From NCBI GenBank assembly GCA_947630535.1, contig CANRHZ010000008.1, forward strand, positions 1-50,750: a stretch of DNA of 50,750 nt, given 5' to 3'. Below the pieces are notes generated by a model that saw nothing but the letters and a program-made list of their open reading frames with translations, did no database searches and was not told the origin of the DNA. Every line of letters starts with the position of its first letter. Position 1 is the first letter of the stretch. Below are positions 17,070 through 25,689 of this stretch, one piece after another. This stretch comes from Candidatus Gastranaerophilales bacterium. GTDB taxonomy: Bacteria > Cyanobacteriota > Vampirovibrionia > Gastranaerophilales > Gastranaerophilaceae. Position numbers and translations under genes: made by a program.

Positions 17070-18928
17070 TTTCTTGCTTTCAAATAGTTGTATATACCTT
17101 CACTTATGGCATCCGCAATTTCTTCCTGCCTTTTTGAAGTAATGATTTCTTCTCTTTCTTCTTTATTTGAAATGAAGCCTATTTCACAAAGGATGGCAGG
17201 GGCTTCAGTATGATTTATAACATAAAATTGAGATTTAAACAAACCCCTGTCGTTTGTTTTCCAGGATTTAACTCTTTTTGCAAATTCACTGTGGACGGAA
17301 TTTGCGTATTTTATACTGTCATCTTTATAATAATGGGTTTCAACCCCTTTAATGGCTTCATTTAAGCTTGAATTTACGTGGACAGATACAAAAACATCGG
17401 GTTTTTTTTCGTTTGAAAAGTTGCTTCTTTCCGCAAGAGAAACGGTTTTATCTTTATCCCTTATCATAAAAGTTTTTATATTTTTCTTTCTTAAATTTTC
17501 ATCAACTTTTTTTGCAATTTTTAAGGTTATATCTTTTTCATAGATATTGTTTCTTGTTGCGCCGACATCACTTCCGCCATGCCCTGCATCAATTACCACT
17601 ATATACAAATTTGAAATTTCAGGCTGATTTTTTTTGTGGATTGGGGGAAGCATTTTTTTAACAACCGTTTTTGGAGTGTTTGCTACAAGCGGTTTTACTT
17701 TGGAATATATCCTGATTTCATCATTATCCGGGCTTGTCTTTACACTTAAATATTTGTTTGATGTGTTTGGGATAACAAACCTTACTTTATCCATTGCAAG
17801 CCTTATTTGTTCAACATTTGGAGCGGCTTTTGTAATTTTGTCCGTTATGGAGTTATCAAAAAGGTTTACGTTATTTACATCCACATAAAGTTTTGAATTT
17901 TCTTCAAAAACATCAAAGGCAACGGAATTATCAAACACTAAATTTATTGCATCAATTCCTTTTAAGCTTGAATATCCGCTTTTAATGAGGTTTGCGTTTG
18001 TGTCGGATATTTTTGTTTCAATTATATTTGACTTATCCGTTATATAAAAACTTTTTGAATCGGGAGAAATAATCCCTCTGTAATTTTTGGCATTTGTGCC
18101 TTGAAGCACAATCCTTACAACATTTTGAGTGTTCTGGCCGAGTTTAATTTTATCTCTCAAGTCTAAATTTAGTTTTCCGTTTTCATTTGTAAGTTTAACT
18201 TCTCCTATAGGAAAACTCTTGTTTCTTAATTCGGGGTTTAAAACGGAATCATCCATATCTATAACAAGTCTTTCGGGCTCTGTCAGGGTAAAAGACGGCA
18301 TAAGACCTATTTTGCCTATACCTTGAATAAGGATACCTTCTTTTGTTTTTTCAATTGACTCTATATAATACCTTGATGAAACTTTGGATGTCTTATTATC
18401 GGGTGTTAATTGCCCTTCATCTTTTATATCTTCCGTTATTTGTGCGCCCATATAATAAGGAATTCTTGCGGTTTGGTTGGAATTTGAATAGGATGTTTTA
18501 AACCTTCCTTCGTTTGTTATTTTATTTTTGAGCTTAATAAAAATTCCCTTTGGGCTTTTATAAATCCCGATTTGATTTGGGTTTAATCCTTCTTCGTATT
18601 CAAAAACCATCCTTACAACCATAGGAGAAGTTGAAAACTGAGATATTTTAAAGTTTTTGATGATAGAATATTTTCCCGTATAAGATTTTTTAGGGGATGC
18701 AAGAATTGCATTATTTATATCCACATAAATTCGCTCAGGCTCTTTTAGGGAGCCTTTGGTTATTATTGTTTCATCAGTTATTTTGCCAAGAGTTCTTATA
18801 TATATAATCCCATCGGCTCTGTCAAAAACAGGTTCTAAAATTTTAACTTTATCCAAAGAAAACACAGGGACAAATGAAGTTAAAAGAATTAATATATATA
18901 ATATAAAGTGTCTTATATAATGCTTCAT
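17066..18928 (-). CDS. N-acetylmuramoyl-L-alanine amidase with AMIN domains
   Basis: 620 residues, exported. The signal peptide is residues 1-24 (hydrophobic ILYILILLTSFVPVFS). Three beta-rich AMIN-like segments (about 27-135, 187-300 and 305-410, each with an RIYVD, RLVIDMD or KLYVDV strand) should target peptidoglycan. A short linker leads to the Amidase_3 catalytic domain, beginning VVIDAGHGG near 444. Zinc ligands are His450, Glu464 and His517, and the catalytic Glu is at 582 in CEIGF. It cleaves the stem peptide from muramic acid in septal or peripheral wall. It is the first gene of a two-gene operon with murI. Confidence 0.95.
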   Translation of the reverse strand: MKHYIRHFILYILILLTSFVPVFSLDKVKILEPVFDRADGIIYIRTLGKITDETIITKGSLKEPERIYVDINNAILASPKKSYTGKYSIIKNFKISQFSTSPMVVRMVFEYEEGLNPNQIGIYKSPKGIFIKLKNKITNEGRFKTSYSNSNQTARIPYYMGAQITEDIKDEGQLTPDNKTSKVSSRYYIESIEKTKEGILIQGIGKIGLMPSFTLTEPERLVIDMDDSVLNPELRNKSFPIGEVKLTNENGKLNLDLRDKIKLGQNTQNVVRIVLQGTNAKNYRGIISPDSKSFYITDKSNIIETKISDTNANLIKSGYSSLKGIDAINLVFDNSVAFDVFEENSKLYVDVNNVNLFDNSITDKITKAAPNVEQIRLAMDKVRFVIPNTSNKYLSVKTSPDNDEIRIYSKVKPLVANTPKTVVKKMLPPIHKKNQPEISNLYIVVIDAGHGGSDVGATRNNIYEKDITLKIAKKVDENLRKKNIKTFMIRDKDKTVSLAERSNFSNEKKPDVFVSVHVNSSLNEAIKGVETHYYKDDSIKYANSVHSEFAKRVKSWKTNDRGLFKSQFYVINHTEAPAILCEIGFISNKEEREEIITSKRQEEIADAISEGIYNYLKARK

Positions 18929-19136
18929 AATGAAATAATATCAAGTTTTTTATCCTTTGGATTGTATTTAATTTTTGTTAATATTTAATGTAAAAAAAGT
19001 TCATTAAGTTTTTTAAAAGCGATTTTTTTCAAATTTTACAGGGGGCATGGTTAATTGTAAAAATATTTTATAAATATGTTACTTGAACTTTTTATAGGGA
19101 TTGATGTTTACTTATTTTTGAAAATTGAAAGGAGTG

Positions 19137-19196
19137 ATGGCAGTTTATTTGTTTTCCTTTATTTTAATAAAGGAAAATATAAAGAGGAATGTATAA
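19137..19196 (+). other. possible 19-codon leader ORF upstream of secD (doubtful)
   Basis: The frame is MAVYLFSFILIKENIKRNV. AAAGGAG precedes the ATG but is too close (2 bases), so translation is uncertain. A perfect 10-bp hairpin (19152-19177) lies inside the frame. The 441-base region between the amidase and secD otherwise holds only the terminator at 19265 and the promoter at 19309. Confidence 0.15.
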
Positions 19197-19264
19197 AAAA
19201 GAATTTTAAATGACTGTTAACTAAAAAAATTTTTAAGCTATTAGGCTTGGAAAAAGAGGAAAAT

Positions 19265-19310
19265 ATTTGCCCGATTCAGCTAACTGAGGCGGGCAAATGT
19301 TTTTATTTTT
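19265..19310 (+). terminator. intrinsic terminator upstream of the secD promoter
   Basis: A 9-bp outer stem ATTTGCCCG (19265-19273) with CGGGCAAAT (19290-19298) and an inner TTCAG/CTGAG stem around loop CTAA are followed by GTTTTTATTTTT. It ends a plus-strand transcript that begins somewhere in 18930-19260, where no convincing gene is visible. Confidence 0.85.
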
Positions 19311-19338
19311 GCCACATGTTTTGTTTTTTTGTTAGAAT
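19309..19338 (+). promoter_or_regulatory. secDF promoter
   Basis: TTGCCA (19309-19314), an 18-base spacer and TAGAAT (19333-19338). It begins within the T-run of the preceding terminator and would give a leader of about 25 bases, ending with AAAGGAG and the TTG start of secD. Confidence 0.6.
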
Positions 19339-19369
19339 AAGAAAAAGTTTTTATAAAGGAGTAAAAATT

Positions 19370-20680
19370 TTGAGAAATAAGATAATACTTTTCTGGATTA
19401 TTGTTGCAATAACGATTGCTTCAATTGTTGTAATAAATATAAAACCCACATCCCTCGGGCTTGATTTGGTCGGAGGCGCAAGACTTGTTCTGGAAGCTCA
19501 ACCGTCCTCGGATGTTAAGAAAATCACGCCTGAAGTTATGGACAGTTTGCAATTTGCAATCGAAAACAGGGTTAATGCCTTGGGTGTCGGTGAAACTGTT
19601 GTTCAAAAGGTTGGCGACAAAAGATTAATGGTTGAAATTCCAAATATAACGGATACTAAAAAGGCGAAAGAATTTTTGGGTGAAACCGCTCAACTTGAGT
19701 TTATGGAGCCCGATACAAACGAATACGGCGGACAAACTTGGAAGCCTACGGGTTTAACGGGTAAAGATTTAAAGAAAGCCGCTGCGGGTACATCTCCCTC
19801 AGGCGAATGGATTGTTCAACTTGAATTCAACCCCGAAGGCGCAAGAAAATTTGCCGAACTCACGGGAAGGCTTGTAGGGCAGCCTATGGCGATATTTTTT
19901 AACGGAAAATTACAGTCCGCACCAAGAATTAATGAAGAAATAACGGGCGGCAGAGCCCAAATTTCAGGCGGAGCGGAAGGCGGCTTTGAATACGAAGAAG
20001 TAAAAAATATGGTTGACCTTTTAAATGCCGGTGCACTTCCTGTCGGAGCGGAAATAATAGAAGAAAATTCGGTCGGACCTTCACTTGGTGCCGACAGTAT
20101 TGAAAAATCAAAATTTGCAGGCCTTATAGGTATTGCACTTGTTATGCTCTTTATGATGGCATACTATAGAGTTCCGGGGTTTATTGCAAGCGTTGCGCTT
20201 TGCATATACTCATCAATCGTTTTTGCAATATTTAAAATAATACCGGTTACTCTTACTCTTGCAGGTATTGCCGGATTTATATTAAGTATCGGTATGGCGG
20301 TTGATGCAAATATACTTATATTTGAGCGAACAAAAGAGGAATTGAAAACAGGAAGAAGCCTTTTTACCGCCATTAATTCGGGTTTCGACAGGGCATTTAC
20401 ATCAATTTTTGATTCCAATATGTCAACGCTAATTACCTGTTTTATTCTTTATATGCTTGGAACAGGTACGGTTAAAGGATTTGCGCTTACCCTTGCAATA
20501 GGTGTTCTTGTAAGTATGTTTTCCGCTATTACGGTTACAAAGAATTTGATGCACCTTGTATTTGGTACGGGCGAATTGAAACACCCGATGTTGTTTGGCT
20601 TAAGGGCATCCGATATAAATAAATCATACAGTGCTCAAGAAACCAAAAAGGAAAAGGCAAAATTTGGTGTTTTAAACTAG
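19370..20680 (+). CDS. secD: protein translocase subunit SecD
   Basis: 436 residues from a TTG start at 19370. The open frame extends 41 codons upstream, but that stretch contains a terminator hairpin, and AAAGGAG lies 8 bases before the TTG. SecD uses the proton gradient to aid late steps of Sec export. Transmembrane segment 1 is at about 4-23. The D1 motif LDLVGGARL follows, then a large extracytoplasmic domain. The C-terminal transmembrane bundle contains GMAVDANILIFERTKEEL, with the conserved Asp of motif D4. It is operonic with secF, with a gap of 22 bases. Confidence 0.96.
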   Translation: MRNKIILFWIIVAITIASIVVINIKPTSLGLDLVGGARLVLEAQPSSDVKKITPEVMDSLQFAIENRVNALGVGETVVQKVGDKRLMVEIPNITDTKKAKEFLGETAQLEFMEPDTNEYGGQTWKPTGLTGKDLKKAAAGTSPSGEWIVQLEFNPEGARKFAELTGRLVGQPMAIFFNGKLQSAPRINEEITGGRAQISGGAEGGFEYEEVKNMVDLLNAGALPVGAEIIEENSVGPSLGADSIEKSKFAGLIGIALVMLFMMAYYRVPGFIASVALCIYSSIVFAIFKIIPVTLTLAGIAGFILSIGMAVDANILIFERTKEELKTGRSLFTAINSGFDRAFTSIFDSNMSTLITCFILYMLGTGTVKGFALTLAIGVLVSMFSAITVTKNLMHLVFGTGELKHPMLFGLRASDINKSYSAQETKKEKAKFGVLN

Positions 20681-20702
20681 AAACTATAGGAGTGAAATAT
20701 AA

Positions 20703-21749
20703 ATGGCTAATCCCGATTTAATGAAACATAAAAATATAATTGATGTTGTAAAATACAGGCCGCTCTGGCTTTCAATCAGCGCAATTCTTTTAATACCCTG
20801 TATTTGCGCAATAATATATCTTATGGTTACTCAGCCAAACCATGCGCCCGTTAAATTAGGCATTGACTATACGGGAGGAACCATTCTTCAATTCGGAACT
20901 TCAAAAGATGTCAGTGTTTCAGATATTGAAAATATCCGCAAAAAGTTGGCGGATATGGGTTTTCAAACCCCCGTTGCGCAGCTTATAAATAACAACCAAG
21001 TTTCAAATAAAGTGGAAAAAATTGTTCAAACAAAAGAAGAAACTAAAGAAGAAAAAAAGAATAGTGACGCTTCAATAGAGCAAAAAAACCCTCCAAAAAA
21101 TATCATATCGGTTAAAACCGCATTTTTGGGGGATAATAAAGGGGATGGAATTGAAAAGGTCACAAAAGTTGTAAAAGATGTGGTCAGCGATACTGAACTT
21201 GTTCAAACAAATTCAATAGGGCCCGCTTTAGGACTTGAGTTATTGAAAAATTCAATGGTGGCTCTTGGTCTTGCATTCCTTGGAATTGTGGTATACATAT
21301 CATTCAGATTTCAATCCGATTATGCAATAATTGCCCTTTTAACACTTGCGCATGACGCTTTATTTGTTATCGGCTTTTTTGCGATTATGGGAATTTTTAT
21401 GGATCAATATATTGATTCGCTTTTTATAACTGCAATTTTAACCGTTATAGGGTTTTCGGTTCATGATACGATTGTTGTATTTGACAGGGTAAGAGAAAAT
21501 AACAGATTTCTTGCAAAAAAATATACCTCGGATGAAATTATAAACGCATCCGTTAATCAAACCCTTGCAAGAAGCATAAATACATCACTTACTACTTTAA
21601 TTACCCTTCTTGCGCTTTATATTTTTGGCGGTGCCACTACAAGAGATTTTGTGCTTGCAATGATTTTGGGTATTGCAGTCGGTACATATTCAAGCATATT
21701 CTTTGCAAGCGTACTTCTTGCATGGGATAAAGAGCACAAAAAGGCTTAA
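20703..21749 (+). CDS. secF: protein translocase subunit SecF
   Basis: 348 residues. An N-terminal transmembrane helix (about 22-44) is followed by the family motif LGIDYTGGTILQF and a periplasmic domain with a charged insertion of about 25 residues (Lys/Glu-rich, near 110-135). The C-terminal bundle includes IGFSVHDTIVVFDRVREN, the SecF equivalent of the SecD proton-pathway motif. It works as a SecD partner in the membrane. AGGAGTG precedes the ATG. Confidence 0.96.
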   Translation: MANPDLMKHKNIIDVVKYRPLWLSISAILLIPCICAIIYLMVTQPNHAPVKLGIDYTGGTILQFGTSKDVSVSDIENIRKKLADMGFQTPVAQLINNNQVSNKVEKIVQTKEETKEEKKNSDASIEQKNPPKNIISVKTAFLGDNKGDGIEKVTKVVKDVVSDTELVQTNSIGPALGLELLKNSMVALGLAFLGIVVYISFRFQSDYAIIALLTLAHDALFVIGFFAIMGIFMDQYIDSLFITAILTVIGFSVHDTIVVFDRVRENNRFLAKKYTSDEIINASVNQTLARSINTSLTTLITLLALYIFGGATTRDFVLAMILGIAVGTYSSIFFASVLLAWDKEHKKA

Positions 21750-21752
21750 TTA

Positions 21753-22190
21753 ATGACAAAGCTTCAAAAAAAATACGATAACCTCGCACAATTTGTTTCC
21801 AATAGAAGGGAAAATTTGGGGTTGTCCGTTATCGGACTTGCAAGAAAATGTAATCTGGAAGATAGCACAATAATAAATATAGAAAGCGGGCTTGAACTTT
21901 TTTTGTCCGTTACGGTGAGGCAAAAACTTGCAAAAGGATTAAAGTGCTCATTGGATGAAATTAAATTGTATGAAAAAAATGAAGATTATAATTTTGTTTC
22001 ATACGATAAGATTGAATCCTTGAAAAATGAAATTTTGGATAATGCAAATAATAAAGCCTATGTAGGGATTTGCCCCGTTTGCGGTTCAAAGCTTATTGTA
22101 AGAATTGCTAAATTGTATGACTTAGATGATAATTTGGTTTTAAACCCCAAGGCAAGATGCACAAAGTGCCCTTTTCAACTGCATTCTTAA
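21753..22190 (+). CDS. XRE-type helix-turn-helix protein with C-terminal zinc ribbon
   Basis: 145 residues. Residues about 12-64 form a Cro/CI-type HTH (VSNRRENLGLSVIGLARKCN, then ESGLELF). The C-terminus carries two CxxC pairs, Cys107/Cys110 (CPVCG) and Cys136/Cys139 (CTKC), forming a likely zinc ribbon. It begins 3 bases after the secF stop, so it is co-transcribed with secDF and could report on or regulate export, but this is context-based inference only. There is no membrane segment. Confidence 0.8.
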   Translation: MTKLQKKYDNLAQFVSNRRENLGLSVIGLARKCNLEDSTIINIESGLELFLSVTVRQKLAKGLKCSLDEIKLYEKNEDYNFVSYDKIESLKNEILDNANNKAYVGICPVCGSKLIVRIAKLYDLDDNLVLNPKARCTKCPFQLHS

Positions 22191-22215
22191 AAAAACTCCC
22201 TTTATATAAAGGGAG
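22190..22215 (-). terminator. terminator of secG, shared by convergent genes
   Basis: A stem CTCCCTTTA (22196-22204) pairs with TAAAGGGAG (22207-22215), with the innermost pairs open. On the minus strand it is followed by a run of T, so it mainly ends the secG transcript. The plus direction has only a weak T-tract. Confidence 0.75.
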
Positions 22216-22235
22216 CAATATTAATAGATGGTTTT

Positions 22236-22463
22236 TTATTTAATTATTCCGTATCCTAAAAGCAAGGTTGCAATTATAAATATGGCGCCTGTTATATAGG
22301 TTACTTTGTTAAGCCCTTTTTCAGCCGTTTTTTGTGAGGCAAATAATTGGCTTGCAGAACCCATCATACCGCCCATTCCATCGCCTTTAGGAGAGTGCAT
22401 TAATACAAGAAGTATTAAAAATAAACCCGTTAATATTTGAATTATATAGAAAAATTTGACCAT
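22236..22463 (-). CDS. secG: preprotein translocase subunit SecG
   Basis: 75 residues. Two transmembrane helices (about 4-22 and 52-72) flank the conserved cytoplasmic loop LMHSPKGDGMGGMMG and SASQLF. SecG is the accessory subunit of SecYEG. AAGGAG precedes the ATG. It converges on the secD-secF-XRE unit, so three Sec components cluster within about 3 kb while lying on opposite strands. Confidence 0.95.
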   Translation of the reverse strand: MVKFFYIIQILTGLFLILLVLMHSPKGDGMGGMMGSASQLFASQKTAEKGLNKVTYITGAIFIIATLLLGYGIIK

Positions 22464-22514
22464 TTTTAAAATCTCCTTACTTTTCTTTTAACATAAAGAG
22501 ATTTTAAAATCAAT

Positions 22515-23327
22515 TTATAAGGAAAGGTAGTAATCTTTTAAGAGTTTGCAATCTTCTTCAATGTTGGGGCTTTCGCATATAACAACACCTTTTATATCAA
22601 ACTTTTTGAATGCTTTAAGTAAATCCTTATAATTAAAATCACTCTCTAAAAGGTTAAGATGCTTTTTTTCTCCTTTTTGAGTGTATTCAATGCCTGCAAT
22701 GTGGCTATGAAAGTTATCAAGTGCATATTGCCCAAGCTCATTTCCTATTTTTTCAAAAATGCGCATAAATTCTTCATAAGTATTATTTAATCCGCCTTCT
22801 CTTGCATGAAGGTGAGAAAAATCGACACAAGGAAGCACTTTATCAAATTCTTTTGATAAAGATATTATCTCATCTATATCTCCCCACTGGGTTTTTTTGC
22901 CCGTTGTTTCGGGACGAACCCAAATATCAACATTTTTTAACTTTTCAAATATTTTTTTGTGACCGGAACTGATTTTATCAAAGACCTCTTTTTTATCTTT
23001 TCCCATATAAAATCCAGCATGATAGGTTATTGAATATGCACCTAAAGATTTTGCTACAAGTGCGGTTTCAACAATCCTTTCAATGCTTGCTTCTATCTTT
23101 TCTTCTTCTTTTGAATTTAAATTTATATAAAATGGCCCGTGGGCGGTTAAAATTAAATTGTTCTTATTTTTCCTTATATATTCTCCCGATTTATCGGAAA
23201 TTCTTACCCCATGAACAAACTCAAGCTCAAGTCCGTCTAAGTTCATATTATTTAAGGTTTCAAACCCGCTTTCATAGTCTTTGCTTTGAAGGGGTATCCC
23301 TGCCGTTAAAAAATTTAATTTATCCAT
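22515..23327 (-). CDS. endonuclease IV-like TIM-barrel protein
   Basis: 270 residues. The AP-endonuclease-2 / Nfo fold is supported by metal-ligand candidates in order: His63 (HGPFYINL), His103 (YHAGF), Glu140 (PETTGK), Asp169 and His172 (CVDFSH), His207/209 (FHSH), His223 and Glu252 (CESP). This is the three-zinc ligand pattern of endonuclease IV, in a version closer to the short archaeal-type COG0648 proteins. It likely cleaves at abasic sites in DNA. A sugar isomerase of the same fold is a less likely alternative, because the PETTGK and VDFSH blocks are Nfo-like. Confidence 0.8.
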   Translation of the reverse strand: MDKLNFLTAGIPLQSKDYESGFETLNNMNLDGLELEFVHGVRISDKSGEYIRKNKNNLILTAHGPFYINLNSKEEEKIEASIERIVETALVAKSLGAYSITYHAGFYMGKDKKEVFDKISSGHKKIFEKLKNVDIWVRPETTGKKTQWGDIDEIISLSKEFDKVLPCVDFSHLHAREGGLNNTYEEFMRIFEKIGNELGQYALDNFHSHIAGIEYTQKGEKKHLNLLESDFNYKDLLKAFKKFDIKGVVICESPNIEEDCKLLKDYYLSL

Positions 23328-23435
23328 TTTTTATGTTCTTTAATACTCCAACAATCTAAGTATAAAGTTTTATATGGTTTTTGTCGATAATATTTTAGTA
23401 AATTATTTTAAAGATTCTATAGAATTATTTAATGC

Positions 23436-24530
23436 ATGGTATATATCAGGAAAAATACGGAAAATAACTCTGATTATAGCTTTATAAACGACAAAACTTC
23501 CTCTTTGGATAAAACCGTTTCATTTGATAAAACCGCTCTAAAGGTTGATAAAAATAATAAAATAACCTTCACAAAAGATGTTTTGGGTTCAAAAAGAGCA
23601 AAAGAAACTTTGTTTGAAAAAGATATTAAGGAAGGAATTTCTATACTAAAAACATATTCAGACGGGCTTCCTCTGTTATATTCAAGAAAAGAGTTTTTAG
23701 ATGACATAAATAAAGTGTTAACAGATAAAAACAAGCTTTTTGAAGTTGCAAAAAAGGCTGGCGTTGAATTTGACTATTGCATGAACAACAATAAACCTGT
23801 TATAGAAGGATACGACGGCCTATTTGGTCTTGATAAACTCGACAAAACCGACGAAGTGCAAAAAGCCGTATATGACCTTGCGTACAAATTCTTTTATGAA
23901 AACAGGGTAACAACAGAAAATAAAACCCTAAACAAGCAGCTTAATAAAATAATAAAGGGGGTTCCTGAATTTATTAACTGTATAGGAAAAAGGCAACATG
24001 GAACACATAAATATTCTCTTGACATTCATATCCTTCTTGTGCTTGCGTATTCCATTAACGATGAAGAATTTAAAAACCTTCCTCCGACAGAAAAAGCGTG
24101 TCTGAAACTTGCCTGCATATTCCATGATATTTCAAAAAAAGAAAATGTTGTGGATGAAGGACACCAAAATCAATCTTCAATTTGGGCAAAAAACATAATT
24201 AAAAGGTTTATTAAAAATCCCGAACTAAAAGATAGGGTATATGAAATTATAAAAAACCATCACTGGTTAAAAGATTACAACATTGCATCCGACAAGGATG
24301 AAATTTCAAAAAAGCTGGCATTTGATTTTAGAAGGCCTTATGACTTTGAGATTGCAAAAATTATGGCAAGGGCTGATTTAATGGGTGTATCCGATATGTT
24401 TTATATACAACATAATTATGCTCTTGCAAAAGAAAATTTAGAACCTATTCAAACAAAGCTGGATAAAATGTATGAAAAAGGGTGTGCTATTTTTTGTGAT
24501 TGTGTCAATACAAATAAAAAGATAAAATAG
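23436..24530 (+). CDS. HD-domain phosphohydrolase-like protein, probably truncated
   Basis: 364 residues to a TAG stop. Residues 1-60 are polar and probably disordered, with KTVSFD (26-31), a module resembling those in two other window proteins. The HD fold begins near 185: His191/His198 (THKYSLDIH), the His230-Asp231 pair (FHD), His243, His275-His276 and Asp313 (RADLMG). This is the usual metal-binding layout of HD phosphohydrolases. The substrate is unknown. Coding-like sequence continues in the same frame for 64 codons beyond the TAG, then shifts frame. The protein was therefore probably longer and is now disrupted. There are no coupled neighbours. Confidence 0.72.
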   Translation: MVYIRKNTENNSDYSFINDKTSSLDKTVSFDKTALKVDKNNKITFTKDVLGSKRAKETLFEKDIKEGISILKTYSDGLPLLYSRKEFLDDINKVLTDKNKLFEVAKKAGVEFDYCMNNNKPVIEGYDGLFGLDKLDKTDEVQKAVYDLAYKFFYENRVTTENKTLNKQLNKIIKGVPEFINCIGKRQHGTHKYSLDIHILLVLAYSINDEEFKNLPPTEKACLKLACIFHDISKKENVVDEGHQNQSSIWAKNIIKRFIKNPELKDRVYEIIKNHHWLKDYNIASDKDEISKKLAFDFRRPYDFEIAKIMARADLMGVSDMFYIQHNYALAKENLEPIQTKLDKMYEKGCAIFCDCVNTNKKIK

Positions 24531-25053
24531 CAAAATACGGTTTCATACAAAGGAAGGGATTATTTTGTTATTAACCTTAATAAAATTGATAAAAATGAAT
24601 CCCTTCAAAAATACGGTTTCTTGGCGGATAAAACCTTAAAAGACCTGAATTTTCTTGTGCATATACCAAATGAATGTTTATTCGAAAGTGATTTTAATAT
24701 TACAGAAATACATTACAAAGCTTAATTTAGAAAAAAGGGTTAAAAAAGAGGAATACGGCAAATTTTATAAAGAGCATCTTGCAAGAAAAACCGCCCTTTC
24801 TCAAATTAAAGAAAACGGAGAGTATACTATCGGTATAAATAAACTTTCGGGTAAAAAACTAAAAGAAGCTCTTTTTAAAACTCAAGAAAATTACTTAAAT
24901 AAAGAAAGCTATTCATACAACATAACTGTTGGCTTCAGCCCCAAAATAAATGCAATTATTGTAAAAGAAAAAAACATATCTTATCTGAAAGACGGGCTTC
25001 TTGAATTTACATATAAAAATGATTTGCCTATTGTATTAACGGGTGAAGCGTAA
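24531..25053 (+). pseudogene. disrupted 3' part of the HD-domain gene
   Basis: Immediately after the TAG at 24528-24530, the same frame reads on as coding-like protein (QNTVSYKGRDYFVINLNK and so on) to a TAA at 24723-24725. From about 24670 the +1 frame carries coding-like sequence (KRVKKEEYGKFYKEHLARK and so on) to a TAA at 25051. This is best explained by one nonsense mutation and one frameshift in a gene that was about 170 residues longer. TAG is a normal stop elsewhere here (recN, secD), so recoding is unlikely. Alternatively 24655-25053 is a separate short gene. Confidence 0.55.
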
Positions 25054-25115
25054 ATATTAAAACAGTAAATTTTAATTTTTGTAACAAATTTCGGCACCTA
25101 TTTAAAAAATAACTG

Positions 25116-25144
25116 TTGACGGTAATTTTTGTTTATATTACATT
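25116..25144 (+). promoter_or_regulatory. candidate promoter of the S10 cluster
   Basis: TTGACG (25116-25121), 17 bases, TACATT (25139-25144). A second option downstream pairs TTCTGC (25148) with TATAAT (25170-25175). Either would drive rpsJ and the following ribosomal genes. Confidence 0.45.
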
Positions 25145-25205
25145 AAATTCTGCACAGATTTATTTTGTGTATAATTTACACTACAAAAAACGGAAACTAA
25201 AACAA

Positions 25206-25526
25206 ATGGACAATGCTACAAAAAGACCAAGAATCAGAGTGTGCTTAAAAGCATACGATCACAAACTCATTGATTCTTCCGCTCTTAAAATTGTAGAAAC
25301 GGCAAAAAGAACTGATGCAACCGTATCGGGTCCTATACCCCTTCCTACAAAGAGAAGAATTTATTGTGTTTTGAGATCGCCTCATGTTGATAAAAAATCT
25401 CGTGAACACTTTGAAATGAGAACACACAAAAGAGTTATAGATATCTATGACCCTACACAACAAACCACAGAAGAACTTTCAAGAATGGACCTGCCCGCAG
25501 GTGTAGATATTGAAGTTAAACTTTAA
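25206..25526 (+). CDS. rpsJ: 30S ribosomal protein S10
   Basis: 106 residues from ATG 25206. The longer upstream frame is not S10-like. [15 protein letters not shown] and the block [30 protein letters not shown] are diagnostic. The conserved C-terminus ends VDIEVKL. S10 also serves as NusE in antitermination. There is no clear Shine-Dalgarno. It is the first gene of the ribosomal cluster; tuf and fus do not precede it here. A 163-base gap with a GTTTCA/TGAAAC hairpin separates it from rplC. Confidence 0.97.
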   Translation: MDNATKRPRIRVCLKAYDHKLIDSSALKIVETAKRTDATVSGPIPLPTKRRIYCVLRSPHVDKKSREHFEMRTHKRVIDIYDPTQQTTEELSRMDLPAGVDIEVKL

Positions 25527-25689
25527 GGTTTAAAATTCACAAACTAGAAGCAATAACAAAATTTGAAAATTGAATATAGAATGTGAACTGTTTATAAGAT
25601 AGAGTTTCAAATTGAAACAAAGTCTTGAATGTAACTAAGAGAAAAACCAGTAAATTGGCAGCTCTCACAAAAGAAAGGTAAAAACAACA

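Noticed and set aside
19247-19369. N-terminal extension of SecD from an upstream ATG
   Set aside because: The added 41 codons span a terminator hairpin and the promoter, lack homology to SecD, and a TTG with a good Shine-Dalgarno follows.
24528-24530. TAG in the HD gene as a recoded sense codon
   Set aside because: TAG ends ordinary genes in the window (recN, secD), and a frameshift follows downstream, so a nonsense mutation is simpler.
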